Below are positions 48,904 through 59,431 of a DNA stretch of 64,000 nt, piece after piece; the stretch's first letter is position 1; every line of letters starts with the position of its first letter. Below the pieces are notes generated by a model, which was not told the origin of the DNA, did no database searches, and worked only from the letters and a program-made list of their open reading frames with translations. The stretch is from Flavimarina sp. Hel_I_48. GTDB lineage: Bacteria > Bacteroidota > Bacteroidia > Flavobacteriales > Flavobacteriaceae. Both the position numbers and the translations under genes were made by a program. The stretch spans positions 1,179,001 through 1,243,000 of the forward strand of contig NZ_JPOL01000002.1 in NCBI RefSeq assembly GCF_000733945.1, read 5' to 3'.

Positions 48904-48913
48904 TTCTAGTAAA

Positions 48914-51049
48914 TTATTCGTTAGCTAAACCTTTTGCGGCAGCGATTACATCTGTTGAAATATTAGAAGGTGTTTCAGCATAATGCGAAAACTCCATTGT
49001 AGAAGTAGCGCGACCAGATGATAATGTTCTTAAAGTAGTTACGTAACCAAACATTTCCGATAATGGTACAGTAGCCTTCACAACCTTAGCACCGGCACGG
49101 TCACCCATACTGGTCATTTGACCACGGCGACGGTTCAAGTCACCTACGATATCCCCCATATTCTCTTCAGGAGTGATAACCTCTAATTTCATTATAGGCT
49201 CAAGAACCACGGCTCCAGCTGCCTTAGCAGCAGATTTAAAACCTAGCTTAGCTGCAAGTTCAAAAGAAAGGGCATCAGAATCCACAGGGTGGAATGATCC
49301 ATCTTTCAAAGTTACTTTCATACTATCCATCTCAAAACCAGCAAGTGGACCATTTACCATCGCTTGCTTGAAACCTTTTTCTACAGCAGGTATAAATTCC
49401 TTGGGAACGTTACCACCTTTAACAGCATTTACAAATTCAAGTCCTTCAAAAGTTTCATCTTCAACAGGCTCTATAGTAAATACGATATCCGCAAATTTAC
49501 CACGACCACCAGATTGCTTCTTATAAACCTCTCTGTGATCTGCTGATCTTGTAATAGCTTCCTTGTACTCTACTTGTGGCTGACCTTGGTTAACTTCAAC
49601 TTTAAACTCACGTCTAAGTCGATCACATATAATATCCAAGTGCAACTCGCCCATACCAGAAATAATGGTCTGACCAGAAGCTTCATCTGTACGTACCTGG
49701 AAAGTAGGATCCTCTTCAGCAAGTTTTGATAAAGCCATACCTAATTTATCAACATCAGCCTTCGTTTTAGGCTCAACAGCGATACCAATTACCGGATCAG
49801 GAAAGTCCATGCTCTCAAGAATAATTGGATGTTTCTCTGCAGAAAGCGTGTCACCTGTTTTGATATCTTTAAAACCAACAGCAGCACCAATATCTCCAGC
49901 TTCAATATAATCAATAGCATTCTGCTTATTAGAGTGCATCTGGTAAATACGAGAGATACGCTCTTTGTTACCAGAACGGTTATTCAACACATATGAACCA
50001 GCATCCAAACGACCTGAATATGCCCTGAAAAATGCTAGACGACCCACAAAAGGATCCGTTGCAATTTTGAAAGCAAGAGCTGCAAAAGGTTCGCTAACAT
50101 CTGGCTTACGTTTTTCTTCTTTTTCAGTATCAGGGTTCACACCTACAATACCCTCTTTATCCACCGGAGATGGAAGGTAACGACAAACAGCGTCAAGCAA
50201 GAACTGAACTCCTTTATTTTTAAAAGCAGAACCACATATCATAGGAATTATGGACATATCCATTACAGCAGCACGCAATGCAGCATGCACTTCATCCTCT
50301 GTGATAGAATCCTCATCCTCCATGAATTTTTCTAAAAGACTCTCATCATAAGCAGCAACTTCTTCAATAAGCATACCGCGATACATGCGAACTTCTTCCT
50401 TCATTTCTTCAGGAATTTCAACTACGTCAAAAGTAGAACCCTGCGTCTCGTCATGCCATATAACACCACGATTCTTAACTAGATCTACAATCCCCCTGAA
50501 GTTATCTTCATCACCAATAGGAAGAACAATAGGCACTGCATTAGAACCTAACATTTCCTTAACCTGCTTACAAACTTCTAGGAAGTTAGAACCCTGACGG
50601 TCCATTTTATTTACAAAGCCCATACGAGGCACTTTGTAATTGTCAGCAAGTCTCCAGTTTGTTTCAGATTGTGGCTCAACACCATCAACTGCACTAAATA
50701 AGAAAACCAAACCATCAAGTACACGTAAAGAACGATTTACCTCTACGGTAAAATCAACGTGACCCGGAGTGTCTATAATATTAAAGTGATAATCTTTAGA
50801 ATCTGGTAAAGGCTGTGCATTTTCCATGGGAAATTTCCATGAACAAGTCGTTGCAGCAGAAGTAATGGTGATACCACGCTCCTGTTCCTGCTCCATCCAG
50901 TCCATAGTTGCAGCGCCATCGTGCACCTCACCGATTTTGTGACTAACCCCAGTATAGAACAAAATACGTTCTGTTGTAGTGGTCTTGCCCGCATCAATGT
51001 GTGCAGCGATACCTATATTTCTTGTATATTTTAAATCTCTTTGTGCCAT
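48914..51049 (-). CDS. fusA: translation elongation factor G
   Basis: EF-G is the GTPase that translocates mRNA and tRNA. The 711-residue protein has the G1 loop [15 protein letters not shown] near residue 18, switch [10 protein letters not shown], and NKMDR, followed by domains II-V with [18 protein letters not shown]. It starts 8 nt after rpsG in the str segment. Resistance-type changes to fusidic acid cannot be judged here. Confidence 0.98.
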   Translation of the reverse strand: MAQRDLKYTRNIGIAAHIDAGKTTTTERILFYTGVSHKIGEVHDGAATMDWMEQEQERGITITSAATTCSWKFPMENAQPLPDSKDYHFNIIDTPGHVDFTVEVNRSLRVLDGLVFLFSAVDGVEPQSETNWRLADNYKVPRMGFVNKMDRQGSNFLEVCKQVKEMLGSNAVPIVLPIGDEDNFRGIVDLVKNRGVIWHDETQGSTFDVVEIPEEMKEEVRMYRGMLIEEVAAYDESLLEKFMEDEDSITEDEVHAALRAAVMDMSIIPMICGSAFKNKGVQFLLDAVCRYLPSPVDKEGIVGVNPDTEKEEKRKPDVSEPFAALAFKIATDPFVGRLAFFRAYSGRLDAGSYVLNNRSGNKERISRIYQMHSNKQNAIDYIEAGDIGAAVGFKDIKTGDTLSAEKHPIILESMDFPDPVIGIAVEPKTKADVDKLGMALSKLAEEDPTFQVRTDEASGQTIISGMGELHLDIICDRLRREFKVEVNQGQPQVEYKEAITRSADHREVYKKQSGGRGKFADIVFTIEPVEDETFEGLEFVNAVKGGNVPKEFIPAVEKGFKQAMVNGPLAGFEMDSMKVTLKDGSFHPVDSDALSFELAAKLGFKSAAKAAGAVVLEPIMKLEVITPEENMGDIVGDLNRRRGQMTSMGDRAGAKVVKATVPLSEMFGYVTTLRTLSSGRATSTMEFSHYAETPSNISTDVIAAAKGLANE

Positions 51050-51057
51050 TTTATTTT

Positions 51058-51534
51058 CTAGAATCTAAAGTGAGAGAATGCTTTGTTCGCTTCGGCCATT
51101 TTATGCGTATCGAGACGTTTTTTAACAGCGGCTCCTTCTTCTTTAGCAGCAGCCAAAACTTCAGCAGCCAATTTAACGGCCATTGACTTTTCGTTCCGCT
51201 TACGGGAATAACTTATCAACCACTTCATTGCAGTAGAGATCTTACGATCTGGCCTGATCTGCATAGGGATTTGAAAAGTTGCTCCACCTACTCTACGGCT
51301 ACGTACTTCAACATGAGGCATAACATTGGAAAGAGCATCTTTCCAAACCTCAAGAGAAGTTTTCTCTTCATTATTTTTTTTCTCCTCAACGATATCCATT
51401 GCATCGTAAAAGATTTTGAAGGCTACCGATTTCTTACCATCCCACATCATCATGTTCACAAAACGCGTAACAAGTTGATCGTTAAATCGAGGATCTGGCA
51501 ACAATGGCCTTTTTTTCGCCTGTCTTTTTCTCAT
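51058..51534 (-). CDS. rpsG: 30S ribosomal protein S7
   Basis: S7 nucleates 3'-domain assembly and in E. coli regulates the str operon. The 158-residue protein starts [35 protein letters not shown] and has the beta-arm signature [15 protein letters not shown] 56-nt spacer separates it from rpsL. Confidence 0.98.
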   Translation of the reverse strand: MRKRQAKKRPLLPDPRFNDQLVTRFVNMMMWDGKKSVAFKIFYDAMDIVEEKKNNEEKTSLEVWKDALSNVMPHVEVRSRRVGGATFQIPMQIRPDRKISTAMKWLISYSRKRNEKSMAVKLAAEVLAAAKEEGAAVKKRLDTHKMAEANKAFSHFRF

Positions 51535-51590
51535 TGCTTCATTGTAATAATAAGTTCGTTTTAAAAAACGACTGACTTATCAGTTAATTT

Positions 51591-51965
51591 TTACTTTTTA
51601 GGGCGTTTTGCTCCGTATTTAGACCTACGTTGTAAACGGCCTTGAACACCAGCGGTATCCAATGCGCCACGTACAATGTGATATCTCACACCTGGCAAAT
51701 CCTTCACCCTTCCACCTCTAACCAATACTATCGAGTGCTCTTGTAGATTGTGACCTTCTCCACCTATGTATGCATTCACCTCTTTACCATTTGTCAACCT
51801 TACACGCGCTACTTTACGCATCGCAGAGTTCGGTTTTTTAGGTGTGGTGGTATACACACGGGTACAAACCCCGCGGCGTTGTGGGCACGAATCCAAAGCA
51901 GCCGATTTACTCTTCTTGGCTATTTTGGTTCTTCCTTTTCGTACTAATTGTGAAATTGTTGGCAT
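51591..51965 (-). CDS. rpsL: 30S ribosomal protein S12
   Basis: S12 controls decoding accuracy and is the streptomycin determinant. The 124-residue protein has the wild-type [19 protein letters not shown] (about 39-57) and [17 protein letters not shown] loops, with the lysines whose substitution gives resistance still present. It is the first gene of the super-operon, about 50 nt after the predicted transcription start. Confidence 0.98.
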   Translation of the reverse strand: MPTISQLVRKGRTKIAKKSKSAALDSCPQRRGVCTRVYTTTPKKPNSAMRKVARVRLTNGKEVNAYIGGEGHNLQEHSIVLVRGGRVKDLPGVRYHIVRGALDTAGVQGRLQRRSKYGAKRPKK

Positions 51966-52019
51966 AATTTCCTTTACCTAATTATAGTTATTCTAATAAC
52001 CCTATTTTCTAAGGGCTTG

Positions 52020-52050
52020 CAAATGTATAATAATATTTGTGTTTATCAAA
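52020..52050 (-). promoter_or_regulatory. consensus promoter of the ribosomal super-operon
   Basis: On the minus strand TTTG (52050-52047), a 19-nt spacer and TACATTTG (52027-52020) match the Bacteroidota consensus TTTG-N19-TAnnTTTG exactly. It is placed about 55 bp upstream of the rpsL start. Confidence 0.85.
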
Positions 52051-52106
52051 CCCATAATCAATTAATTTTCAAATGAAATCATGTTATAAATACAGTTCTG
52101 TAATTT

Positions 52107-52114
52107 TATCTTTG
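52107..52114 (+). promoter_or_regulatory. -7 element of the Omp85-family gene
   Basis: TATCTTTG is a perfect TAnnTTTG. No clean TTG box lies 19-20 nt upstream. It is divergent from the rpsL promoter 57 bp away and about 33 bp before the TTG start codon. Confidence 0.5.
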
Positions 52115-52146
52115 TTAATGCGTTAAAAGAAAGCTACAGACATCCT

Positions 52147-53835
52147 TTGATAAAAATCCAATATTTTATATACACTTTGTTACTATTGCTAACGGCTACT
52201 TACGCTGGTCTAGCACAAAATGTAAATTTGAAATTAGAAATCACTACTAAGGACAGCCTTACCACTATTTACGATAACAAGGAATATCAAAATTTTGAAA
52301 ACCTAAATAACACTGTTCAAAAAACACGCGACAGCCTTCAAAAAATCGGGTTTTTTGACGCGAATATTTCTCGCTTAAAGAAAGAAAACGACTCTTTATA
52401 TATAGCGTACATAAATGCTGGTGCTAAAACATCAATCCTCAGAATCAAATTAAGGGACAGTATAGTACGTACTTATGCTGAAAAATCAAACCTATTTGCG
52501 AGAGAAAATCAGGATTTATTCATAAATGTATCAGATTTTGAGTCCATTATGGCTGATTTTACAGCTAAGGAGTCAAAAAATGGCTACCCACTTTCTTCGT
52601 TTCAATTAAAAAATACAATATCTAATGGGGATACGTTGATTGCAGACCTTGTCCTTAAAAGAGAAAATTTGAGGAGGATAGATAAAATAGTAATTGAAGG
52701 ATATGACAAATTCCCCCTAGCCTATCTCAAACATTATGCTGGTTTCCGACCTAACAATCCTTTTGACCGTATTTTGATCAATAGAAAATTTGAAAATCTT
52801 ACGAATCTTCCATTTATTAATGCTCTAAAAGACCCTGAAGTACTTTTTGAAAAGGATAGTACAAGCCTATTTTTATACGTTGAAAAAATTGCTGCAAATC
52901 GTTTTGATGGTTTTCTCGGTTTCGGTAATAGTGAAGATTCAGGAAAACTTCGTCTCGATGGATATCTTGATCTACACCTTCTTAACAATTTAAATTACGG
53001 CGAACTTCTAGAACTGAATTATAAGAGTGATGGAAATGATCAACAAACGCTACGCGTAGCCCTGGAAATACCTTATTTATTCAAATCCCCTTTGGGAATT
53101 CAGGCTGAGCTCAACCTTTTTCGCAGGGATACTTCTTTTTCAACATCACAGCAGCAGTTGGATCTTTTTTACCAACTCAAAGGTAATTCCAGAATAAGCA
53201 GTGGAATCAACCTTGAAAATTCGACTTCATTAAAAGAAATCCTTAGTTTACCAAATGATAGTATTGCAGACTATAAAAAAACACAATTTAATATAGGCTT
53301 TAATCAAAATAAACGATCAAAAGAAAAACTCTTCCCAAGCAAAAGCGCTTTCTTTCTAAAAACATCGCTTGGCAAAAGAACATCTTTAGGTGCAACTGAA
53401 AATCAAATTGTAGTAGAAGGCGGTGCTCTTTATACGTTTGTTTTAAATCCTAAACAACGTTTTGTGATAAGCAATAACACAAAGAACATTATTTCGGATC
53501 AATACATCAGCAATGAACTTTTCCGTTTTGGGGGAATCAATAGCATAAGGGGATTCAAAGAGAATACTATAAATGCGAATTTATATTCCGTTTTTAGAAC
53601 CGAATACAGTTTTCTGGCATCCCCAAGCCTATATGTTCATACTATAACAGATGCTGCTTATTTTGAAAATGAACTATTAAACGAACAAAGTTTTCTGTAC
53701 AGTTTTGGAATCGGAGCAGGCATAGCGACCTCTGCAGGTTTACTCCACATAAATCTAGCCAACGGGTTAAGAGAAGGACAAAATTTCCAATTTTCTAATT
53801 CCATTTTACACATCAGGTTAACTACCAACTTCTGA
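52147..53835 (+). CDS. Omp85/BamA-family outer-membrane protein
   Basis: The 562-residue exported protein has a signal peptide ending ATYAGLAQ, a POTRA-like N-terminal part (about 25-190; repeated KIGFFDANI and NLRRIDKIVIEGYDKFP elements) and a beta-barrel domain ending in Phe. The barrel contains LFRFGGINSIRGF, the conserved (V/I)RGF element of Omp85 proteins. The length (shorter than BamA) suggests a TamA- or TpsB-like member rather than the essential BamA. It initiates at TTG 52147: there is an upstream in-frame stop and no in-frame ATG in between. It is divergent from the ribosomal operon. Its cargo is unknown. Confidence 0.85.
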   Translation: MIKIQYFIYTLLLLLTATYAGLAQNVNLKLEITTKDSLTTIYDNKEYQNFENLNNTVQKTRDSLQKIGFFDANISRLKKENDSLYIAYINAGAKTSILRIKLRDSIVRTYAEKSNLFARENQDLFINVSDFESIMADFTAKESKNGYPLSSFQLKNTISNGDTLIADLVLKRENLRRIDKIVIEGYDKFPLAYLKHYAGFRPNNPFDRILINRKFENLTNLPFINALKDPEVLFEKDSTSLFLYVEKIAANRFDGFLGFGNSEDSGKLRLDGYLDLHLLNNLNYGELLELNYKSDGNDQQTLRVALEIPYLFKSPLGIQAELNLFRRDTSFSTSQQQLDLFYQLKGNSRISSGINLENSTSLKEILSLPNDSIADYKKTQFNIGFNQNKRSKEKLFPSKSAFFLKTSLGKRTSLGATENQIVVEGGALYTFVLNPKQRFVISNNTKNIISDQYISNELFRFGGINSIRGFKENTINANLYSVFRTEYSFLASPSLYVHTITDAAYFENELLNEQSFLYSFGIGAGIATSAGLLHINLANGLREGQNFQFSNSILHIRLTTNF

Positions 53836-53970
53836 AAACGATTTCGTACTTTTTAACGAATAACTTACGTTAACATTAACAAAACTATAACAAAACATTA
53901 GGTTAATTCCTACCTAAGTTCACTTCTTAAGTTTCAAATTTGGCAAGGCTAATTTAAATAATAATTAAAC

Positions 53971-56900
53971 ATGAAAACAAAATTAAATGGATTACTAACG
54001 CTTTTATTCGCGTTAGTAGTGCAAATTTCATTTGCACAAACTAAATCAGTGTCCGGTACGGTCACCGATGGAGGCGGTGTACCACTTCCTGGGGTGAATA
54101 TTTTAGTACAGGGTACTGCCACTGGAACACAGTCGGATTTTGACGGGAATTATACAATTGAAGCCGCCACTGGCTCAAAACTTACATTCTCGTATGTAGG
54201 ATTTTCCGATCAACTGGTAACTGTGGGAAGTGCTAATACATACGACATACAAATGGAGGCAGGTGAGTCTCTTGATGAAGTCGTTGTAACTGCTCTCGGT
54301 ATATCCAGAGAAAAGAAAACTTTAGGTTATGCAACTGAGGAAGTTTCTGGAGATCAGGTAAGCACAGTAACTCAAGGTGGTAACGTTGCCAACTCACTTT
54401 CCGGTAAAGTTTCCGGTCTACAAATTAGACGTAACAGCAACATAGGTGGTTCTACTAACGTGCTTTTGCGTGGTACTAATTCCCTGACTGGGAATAACCA
54501 GGCACTTTTTGTTGTTGATGGTGTAATTATTGACAATTCAAATACCAATACCTCTTCACAGCAAACCGCTGGTTCAGGTTTTGACTATGGTAATGCTGCC
54601 TCAGATATAAATCCTGAAAGCATTGCAACAGTGAACGTACTTAAGGGTGCAGCTGCAACCGCCCTCTACGGTAACCGTGCCTCTAACGGTGCGATAATTA
54701 TCACCACCAAAAAAGGAAAAAGAGGTGAAGGTCTGGGAGTTACCGTTAACTCTGGAATACAAATAGGAAAAGTAAATAAAGAAACTTTCCCTACGTACCA
54801 AAACCAATATGGTGGAGGTTATGGAGCGTTTTATAGTGATTTAAACCCATATTTCTTCGAACAGGATGTAAATGGGGATGGCACTAATGATTTAGTAACC
54901 CCACTTACCGAGGATGCTTCTTACGGTGGAGCTTTTGACCCTTCTCTACTTGTTTATCAATGGGATGCGTTTTTTGACCCTACCAGCCCTAATTTCAACA
55001 CTGCAACACCATGGGCTTTTGCTGGTAAAAACGGACCTATATCTTTCTTCGAAGATGCGGTTACAATTACTAATAGTGTTGCAGTATCTGGTGGTACAGA
55101 TGTATCATCATTCCGTTTGAACTACTCTAAGTTTGACGCAGAAGGTATCTTACCGAACAGTGAGCAAGATAAAAACACCATTAACTTTAGTGGTAGTTAT
55201 GATTTTACTGAGGACTTTACAGTTTCCACAAACATCAACTTCATCAATCAGAAGACATTGGGTCGTAATGGCACGGGATATTCAGACAATATCATTTCCA
55301 ATTTCAGGCAATGGGCACAGACCAACGTGAATTTTCAAGATCAGCGTAGGGCTTACGAACGCACAGGAATGAACTACACCTGGAACCCTTCATCTTCTAC
55401 AAATCCAACCCCTATTTTCTGGGATAATCCTTATTATGTGCGTTATGAGAACTTTCAGAATGATGAGCGTAATAGGGTTTATGGTAACGTAGTACTTAAC
55501 TATGATATGACAGATTGGTTTAGTGTAACTGGTCGTATTACAATGGACTCTTACGATGAAATGCAGGAGGAAAGAACCTCTACTGGAAGTAACCCTGTAG
55601 CGGATTACTCGCGTTTCAACAGAACTTTTAGGGAGTACAATTACGACCTGATTCTTAATTTTGATAAAGATATCACCGAAGACATAACTTTTAATGGTCT
55701 TTTAGGTACTAACATACGTCGTAGTAATGAGAATTCTATACGTGCTTCAACCAATGGTGGCTTTGCAGTACCAGGAGTATTCTCTTTGGCAAATTCCCAA
55801 AACCCTATAATTGCTCCAACAGAACAAGAAATAGAACTAGGTGTAGACGGTGTTTACGCTCAAGCAAGTTTTGGCTTTTTCAACAAACTCTATCTAGAAG
55901 GAACAATAAGAAGGGATGCTACATCTACACTTCCATCAAGTAACAATACTTTTTATTACCCATCAGTTACCGGAAGTTATATTTTCTCTAATGACATCAA
56001 TGCAGACTGGTTGAGCTTTGCTAAATTACGTCTTAACTATGCAGAGGTAGGTACAGGTGCAGATTTTGCGGCCCTTAGGGATATATTTATTAAACCTACC
56101 CCATTTGGTTCTGCCAATTTATTTTCAGTATCAGATAGAAGAAGGAATCCAGACCTAAAAGAAGAGCGACTTACAAGTTATGAAGGTGGTCTGGAATTGG
56201 ATTTCTTAAACAGAAGACTTGGTTTGGATATTTCTTATTACAGGACCTTAACCAATGATCAGACTATCCCATTAGCGGTTAGTGGTTCAACAGGTTATCT
56301 TGAAAAAGTTATAAATTCAGGTGAGTTGGAAAATAAAGGTTTAGAAGTTGCGTTAAACGCCAGCCCTATCCAAACTGAATCTGGATTTAACTGGGACTTG
56401 CGAGTGAATTTTGCACGTAACCGAAACAAACTCCGTAGCCTTTCTGAACAAACGAATAATATTGTTTTGGGAAGTTTTCAAGGAGGTGTGACTTTGAACG
56501 CAACAGTAGGTCAGCCATATGGTGTAATAAAGGGTACAGATTATGTTTATAATGACAATGGAGAACGTGTAATCAATGCTAACGGCCTTTTCCAACGAAC
56601 TGGACCAGACGCCGTTATTGGGGATGTAAACCCAGATTGGACTGGCGGTATCTATAACTCCTTTAGCTACAAAAACTTAAGCTTGAGCTTCTTGATTGAC
56701 ATACAAAAAGGTGGTAGTGTTTTCTCACTTGACCAGTATTATGGTCAGGCAACCGGTCTATACCCCAATACTGCTTTTACAAATGACTTAGGAAATCCTG
56801 TGCGAAATACATTAGAAAATGATGGAGGAGTAGTATTTAATGGTGTGTATGAAAATGGACAACCTAACACTACACGTGTAGACGTTAGTTCCTTTGGAGT

Positions 56901-57186
56901 TTTTGGATATCAACGTTTTCCTAATTCAGAATTTGTTTATGATGCTGGTTACGTTAAGCTTCGTGAAGTGGCGCTTAGCTACACCCTTCCTGAAAGTTTC
57001 TTAAAAAATGTCTTCTTTCAAAAAGCCACATTTACACTTACAGGTTCTAACTTGTGGATTATTGATAAAAGCACTCCCTACTCAGACCCAGAAGCAGGTT
57101 TAAGTTCTGGTAACCTTCAGGGATATCAGAGTGGTGTTATGCCAACTACTAGAGATTACGGGTTTAACATTAATCTTCAATTTTAA
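53971..57186 (+). CDS. SusC/RagA-family TonB-dependent transporter
   Basis: The 1071-residue transporter has a signal ending ISFAQ, a carboxypeptidase-regulatory-like domain (VSGTVTDGGGVPLPGVNILVQG), a TonB-box region (SLDEVVVTALGISREKKTLGYA), the plug (LLRGTNSLTGNNQALFVVDGV, then AATALYGNRASNGAIIITTKKG) and a barrel ending in Phe. It precedes its SusD partner by 12 nt. The LGISREKKTLGYA form is typical of the flavobacterial subgroup that often pairs with SusD-like_2 proteins and imports peptides or small molecules rather than glycans. The substrate is not known. Confidence 0.95.
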   Translation: MKTKLNGLLTLLFALVVQISFAQTKSVSGTVTDGGGVPLPGVNILVQGTATGTQSDFDGNYTIEAATGSKLTFSYVGFSDQLVTVGSANTYDIQMEAGESLDEVVVTALGISREKKTLGYATEEVSGDQVSTVTQGGNVANSLSGKVSGLQIRRNSNIGGSTNVLLRGTNSLTGNNQALFVVDGVIIDNSNTNTSSQQTAGSGFDYGNAASDINPESIATVNVLKGAAATALYGNRASNGAIIITTKKGKRGEGLGVTVNSGIQIGKVNKETFPTYQNQYGGGYGAFYSDLNPYFFEQDVNGDGTNDLVTPLTEDASYGGAFDPSLLVYQWDAFFDPTSPNFNTATPWAFAGKNGPISFFEDAVTITNSVAVSGGTDVSSFRLNYSKFDAEGILPNSEQDKNTINFSGSYDFTEDFTVSTNINFINQKTLGRNGTGYSDNIISNFRQWAQTNVNFQDQRRAYERTGMNYTWNPSSSTNPTPIFWDNPYYVRYENFQNDERNRVYGNVVLNYDMTDWFSVTGRITMDSYDEMQEERTSTGSNPVADYSRFNRTFREYNYDLILNFDKDITEDITFNGLLGTNIRRSNENSIRASTNGGFAVPGVFSLANSQNPIIAPTEQEIELGVDGVYAQASFGFFNKLYLEGTIRRDATSTLPSSNNTFYYPSVTGSYIFSNDINADWLSFAKLRLNYAEVGTGADFAALRDIFIKPTPFGSANLFSVSDRRRNPDLKEERLTSYEGGLELDFLNRRLGLDISYYRTLTNDQTIPLAVSGSTGYLEKVINSGELENKGLEVALNASPIQTESGFNWDLRVNFARNRNKLRSLSEQTNNIVLGSFQGGVTLNATVGQPYGVIKGTDYVYNDNGERVINANGLFQRTGPDAVIGDVNPDWTGGIYNSFSYKNLSLSFLIDIQKGGSVFSLDQYYGQATGLYPNTAFTNDLGNPVRNTLENDGGVVFNGVYENGQPNTTRVDVSSFGVFGYQRFPNSEFVYDAGYVKLREVALSYTLPESFLKNVFFQKATFTLTGSNLWIIDKSTPYSDPEAGLSSGNLQGYQSGVMPTTRDYGFNINLQF

Positions 57187-57198
57187 TACAATAGTATC

Positions 57199-58653
57199 AT
57201 GATAATAAAGAGAATATTACTTATAGCTTTGGGACTTGTGCTTGCGCAATGTTCCAATGATATCGAGAACTTAAATGAAAATGAGAAATCATTTACTGAC
57301 GTTCCCGGTGAACCATTAATGACGAATGGTCAGCGTGATCTTGTAGATCAGTTAGTCAATACCAGCGTAAACTTTAATGTATTCCGTCTCTTTGCTCAGC
57401 AATGGAGTGAAGCTACCTATGTAGATGAAGCGCGCTATAATATTACTACACGTTCTATACCTCGCAGACATTGGAATGTTATGTATGTGGATGTCATTAA
57501 GGATATGAATGAGGCAGCACTACGTATTAGTGCACAAGAAGTACTAAATGTAAGCCCAGCTCAGTTTGAAGAGGATTCTGCAATAAAGGCGAATAAACTT
57601 GCAATTATTGAAATTCAAACCGTTTTAGCCTATCAAATTCTAGTTGATACCTTTGGGGATATTCCTTATTCTGAAGCTCTTGATATAGATATTATCAACC
57701 CTTCTTACGATGATGATATGGCTATTTACATGGATTTAATTAGTCGTATCAATTCAGCACTTGATAATTTAAATACAACTTATGACAGTTTTGGAGCACA
57801 AGATTTGATTTACAATGGTGATACGGCAAGTTGGTTGACTCTTGGTAATTCCATTAAAATGAGAATGGCCATGCGCATTGCAGATGTGAATCCAGACTTA
57901 GCTCAAACTTTGGTTTCTGATGTAGAAGACAATATTATTGTATCCAATGATCAAAATGCCATCCTTCAATATCAAGCTACCACTCCAAATACAAATCCTA
58001 TTTGGGTTGACTTGGTGCAAAGCAATCGTAAAGATTTTGTTCCAGCAGATACATTCGTAAATGCTTTAAATGGTCTTGATGATCCCAGAAGTGATGTATT
58101 TTTCTCAGACCCTGTAGAGGGGGAATATTTAGGTGGGCCTTATGGGAGCACAGTACAATATGCCAATTTTTCACACATTGGTGCTCCTTTTTACGAGCCA
58201 GACCTTCCAGGTGATATATTTGATGCTGCAGAAGGTAACTTTTTGCTAGCCGAAGCCGCAGCACGTGGTTTTATATCTGGAGACGCTGCAGATTTCTATG
58301 AGACCGCAATTACAGCCAGTATGGAGTATTGGGGTGTAAGTGCAGATGACATTGCTGCTTATCTGGCTCAAAATGACGTAGCTTATGATAGTGCTGATGG
58401 TGAATTTAGACAAAAAATAGGTGTTCAAAAATGGATCGCGCTATACAATCGTGGTTTTGAAGCTTGGACGGAATACCGCAGATTAGGGTATCCTATTTTA
58501 GAAGCTCCTGAAGGATCTGAGTTTAATGCTGTTCCTAAGCGTTTTACTTATCCAGTTGTTGAACGTACGCTCAATGAGCCGGGTTACACCGCTGCAGCAT
58601 CTGCAATAGGAGGAGATGAATTAGATACGGCTATATTCTGGGATGTTGAATAA
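57199..58653 (+). CDS. SusD/RagB-family lipoprotein (SusD-like_2 type)
   Basis: The 484-residue lipoprotein has a lipobox (LVLAQC, Cys18) and the SusD-like_2 pattern: FAQQWSEATYVDEARYN near 65-81, an internal YNGDTASWLTLGNSIKMRMAMRIADVNP, and EGNFLLAEAAARGF near 347. It ends KRFTYPVVERTLN...WDVE. It partners the SusC encoded 12 nt upstream and is followed 22 nt later by a terminator. Nothing nearby names its ligand. Confidence 0.92.
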   Translation: MIIKRILLIALGLVLAQCSNDIENLNENEKSFTDVPGEPLMTNGQRDLVDQLVNTSVNFNVFRLFAQQWSEATYVDEARYNITTRSIPRRHWNVMYVDVIKDMNEAALRISAQEVLNVSPAQFEEDSAIKANKLAIIEIQTVLAYQILVDTFGDIPYSEALDIDIINPSYDDDMAIYMDLISRINSALDNLNTTYDSFGAQDLIYNGDTASWLTLGNSIKMRMAMRIADVNPDLAQTLVSDVEDNIIVSNDQNAILQYQATTPNTNPIWVDLVQSNRKDFVPADTFVNALNGLDDPRSDVFFSDPVEGEYLGGPYGSTVQYANFSHIGAPFYEPDLPGDIFDAAEGNFLLAEAAARGFISGDAADFYETAITASMEYWGVSADDIAAYLAQNDVAYDSADGEFRQKIGVQKWIALYNRGFEAWTEYRRLGYPILEAPEGSEFNAVPKRFTYPVVERTLNEPGYTAAASAIGGDELDTAIFWDVE

Positions 58654-58674
58654 CATTTGAGTATTATATATTTT

Positions 58675-58703
58675 AAAAGCCACCCCAAAAAGGTGGCTTT
58701 TTT
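58675..58703 (+). terminator. intrinsic terminator after the SusCD pair
   Basis: AAAAGCCACC and GGTGGCTTTT form a 10-bp stem with a 7-nt loop and are followed by a T-run. Confidence 0.9.
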
Positions 58704-58799
58704 ATTTATAATTATGTTTACCAATAAATTAGTTCAATATTCAAACACCATTGCGTGCGATATAAGAAGTTTTCGGTAAGATATTACCCTAAAACAAAA

Positions 58800-59225
58800 G
58801 TATATTGATCGTCTTGATTATGATAACGATACGCGTATTATCTCATTATATAATGCAAATTAAATGCTACTCTTTACAAAATGGCAAAATCAATTTGCAA
58901 AAGTGCTAGGCATATGCTTAGCAGAGATGTACCTCATCAGCGCAGAAAGTAATTTTAGACTTAATGGTGATGTGGGTGCGGCATCATTAGATGATATTAA
59001 TGTGCTTAGGGAGCGTGCAGGGGTTGAAAATGCTGGATCTATATATCTGGCTGCAATTCTGCTAGAGCGCAAAGGACATGGGTTTTGAAGGACGTGCGCT
59101 GCATTATATAAGAAGATTAAAGAAGAACATTGACAATCTGGCTTATAATGTTAAGCCGTTAATTCCTATCCTATAACCAGAAATAGATGTAAATCCAATT
59201 AGAATAAAAACCCCGGGAATACTAA
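58800..59225 (+). pseudogene. decayed C-terminal remnant of a second susD gene
   Basis: The stretch 58864-59088 reads in one frame as TKWQNQFAKVLGICLAEMYLISAESNFRLNGD, then ASLDDINVLRERAGVE, the RLAEMYLIAAEANxR module of SusD proteins. After it the frame breaks. The fragment KGHGFEGRALHYIRRL-like and a degenerate LIPI...PEIDVNP..I..PGI C-terminus can be read across two frames. Before it, a YDNDTRIISLYNAN piece is cut by a stop. No start or lipobox survives. It lies between a SusCD pair and an intact SusC gene, so it may be the relic of a tandem copy. Confidence 0.75.
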
Positions 59226-59284
59226 TTTAAAAACGCCAATAAATGTCTAAAAACGGCCATTTTATATCTAAAATAGGCCATTTT
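59226..59284. repeat. short tandem repeat, period 21 bp
   Basis: Two copies of TCTAAAA(A/T)(C/A)GGCCATTTT at 59246-59263 and 59267-59284 are 16/18 identical, and a degenerate third copy precedes them. They lie between the susD remnant and the amidohydrolase terminator. The rest of the 58.7-59.4 kb spacer shows no other gene. Confidence 0.5.
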
Positions 59285-59366
59285 TTATATTTAAAATAAT
59301 TGGTTTATATCATTTATCACTTAAATGGAATCAGGGGATAACACATTTAACTTTAAAGTATAGCAT

Positions 59367-59397
59367 AAAAAAACCAATTGTATTTTCATACAATCGG
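59367..59397 (-). terminator. terminator after the amidohydrolase gene
   Basis: CCAATTGTAT and ATACAATCGG pair in 9 of 10 positions around a TTTC loop, with seven T following on the minus strand. It lies 35 nt past the stop. Confidence 0.8.
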
Positions 59398-59431
59398 CTT
59401 TTTATATTTTAGTTTATCTAAAAATTCCCTT

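Noticed and set aside
52773..52988. Minus-strand frames inside the Omp85 and SusC genes.
   Set aside because: They are overlapped completely by strongly supported plus-strand genes and show no family features.
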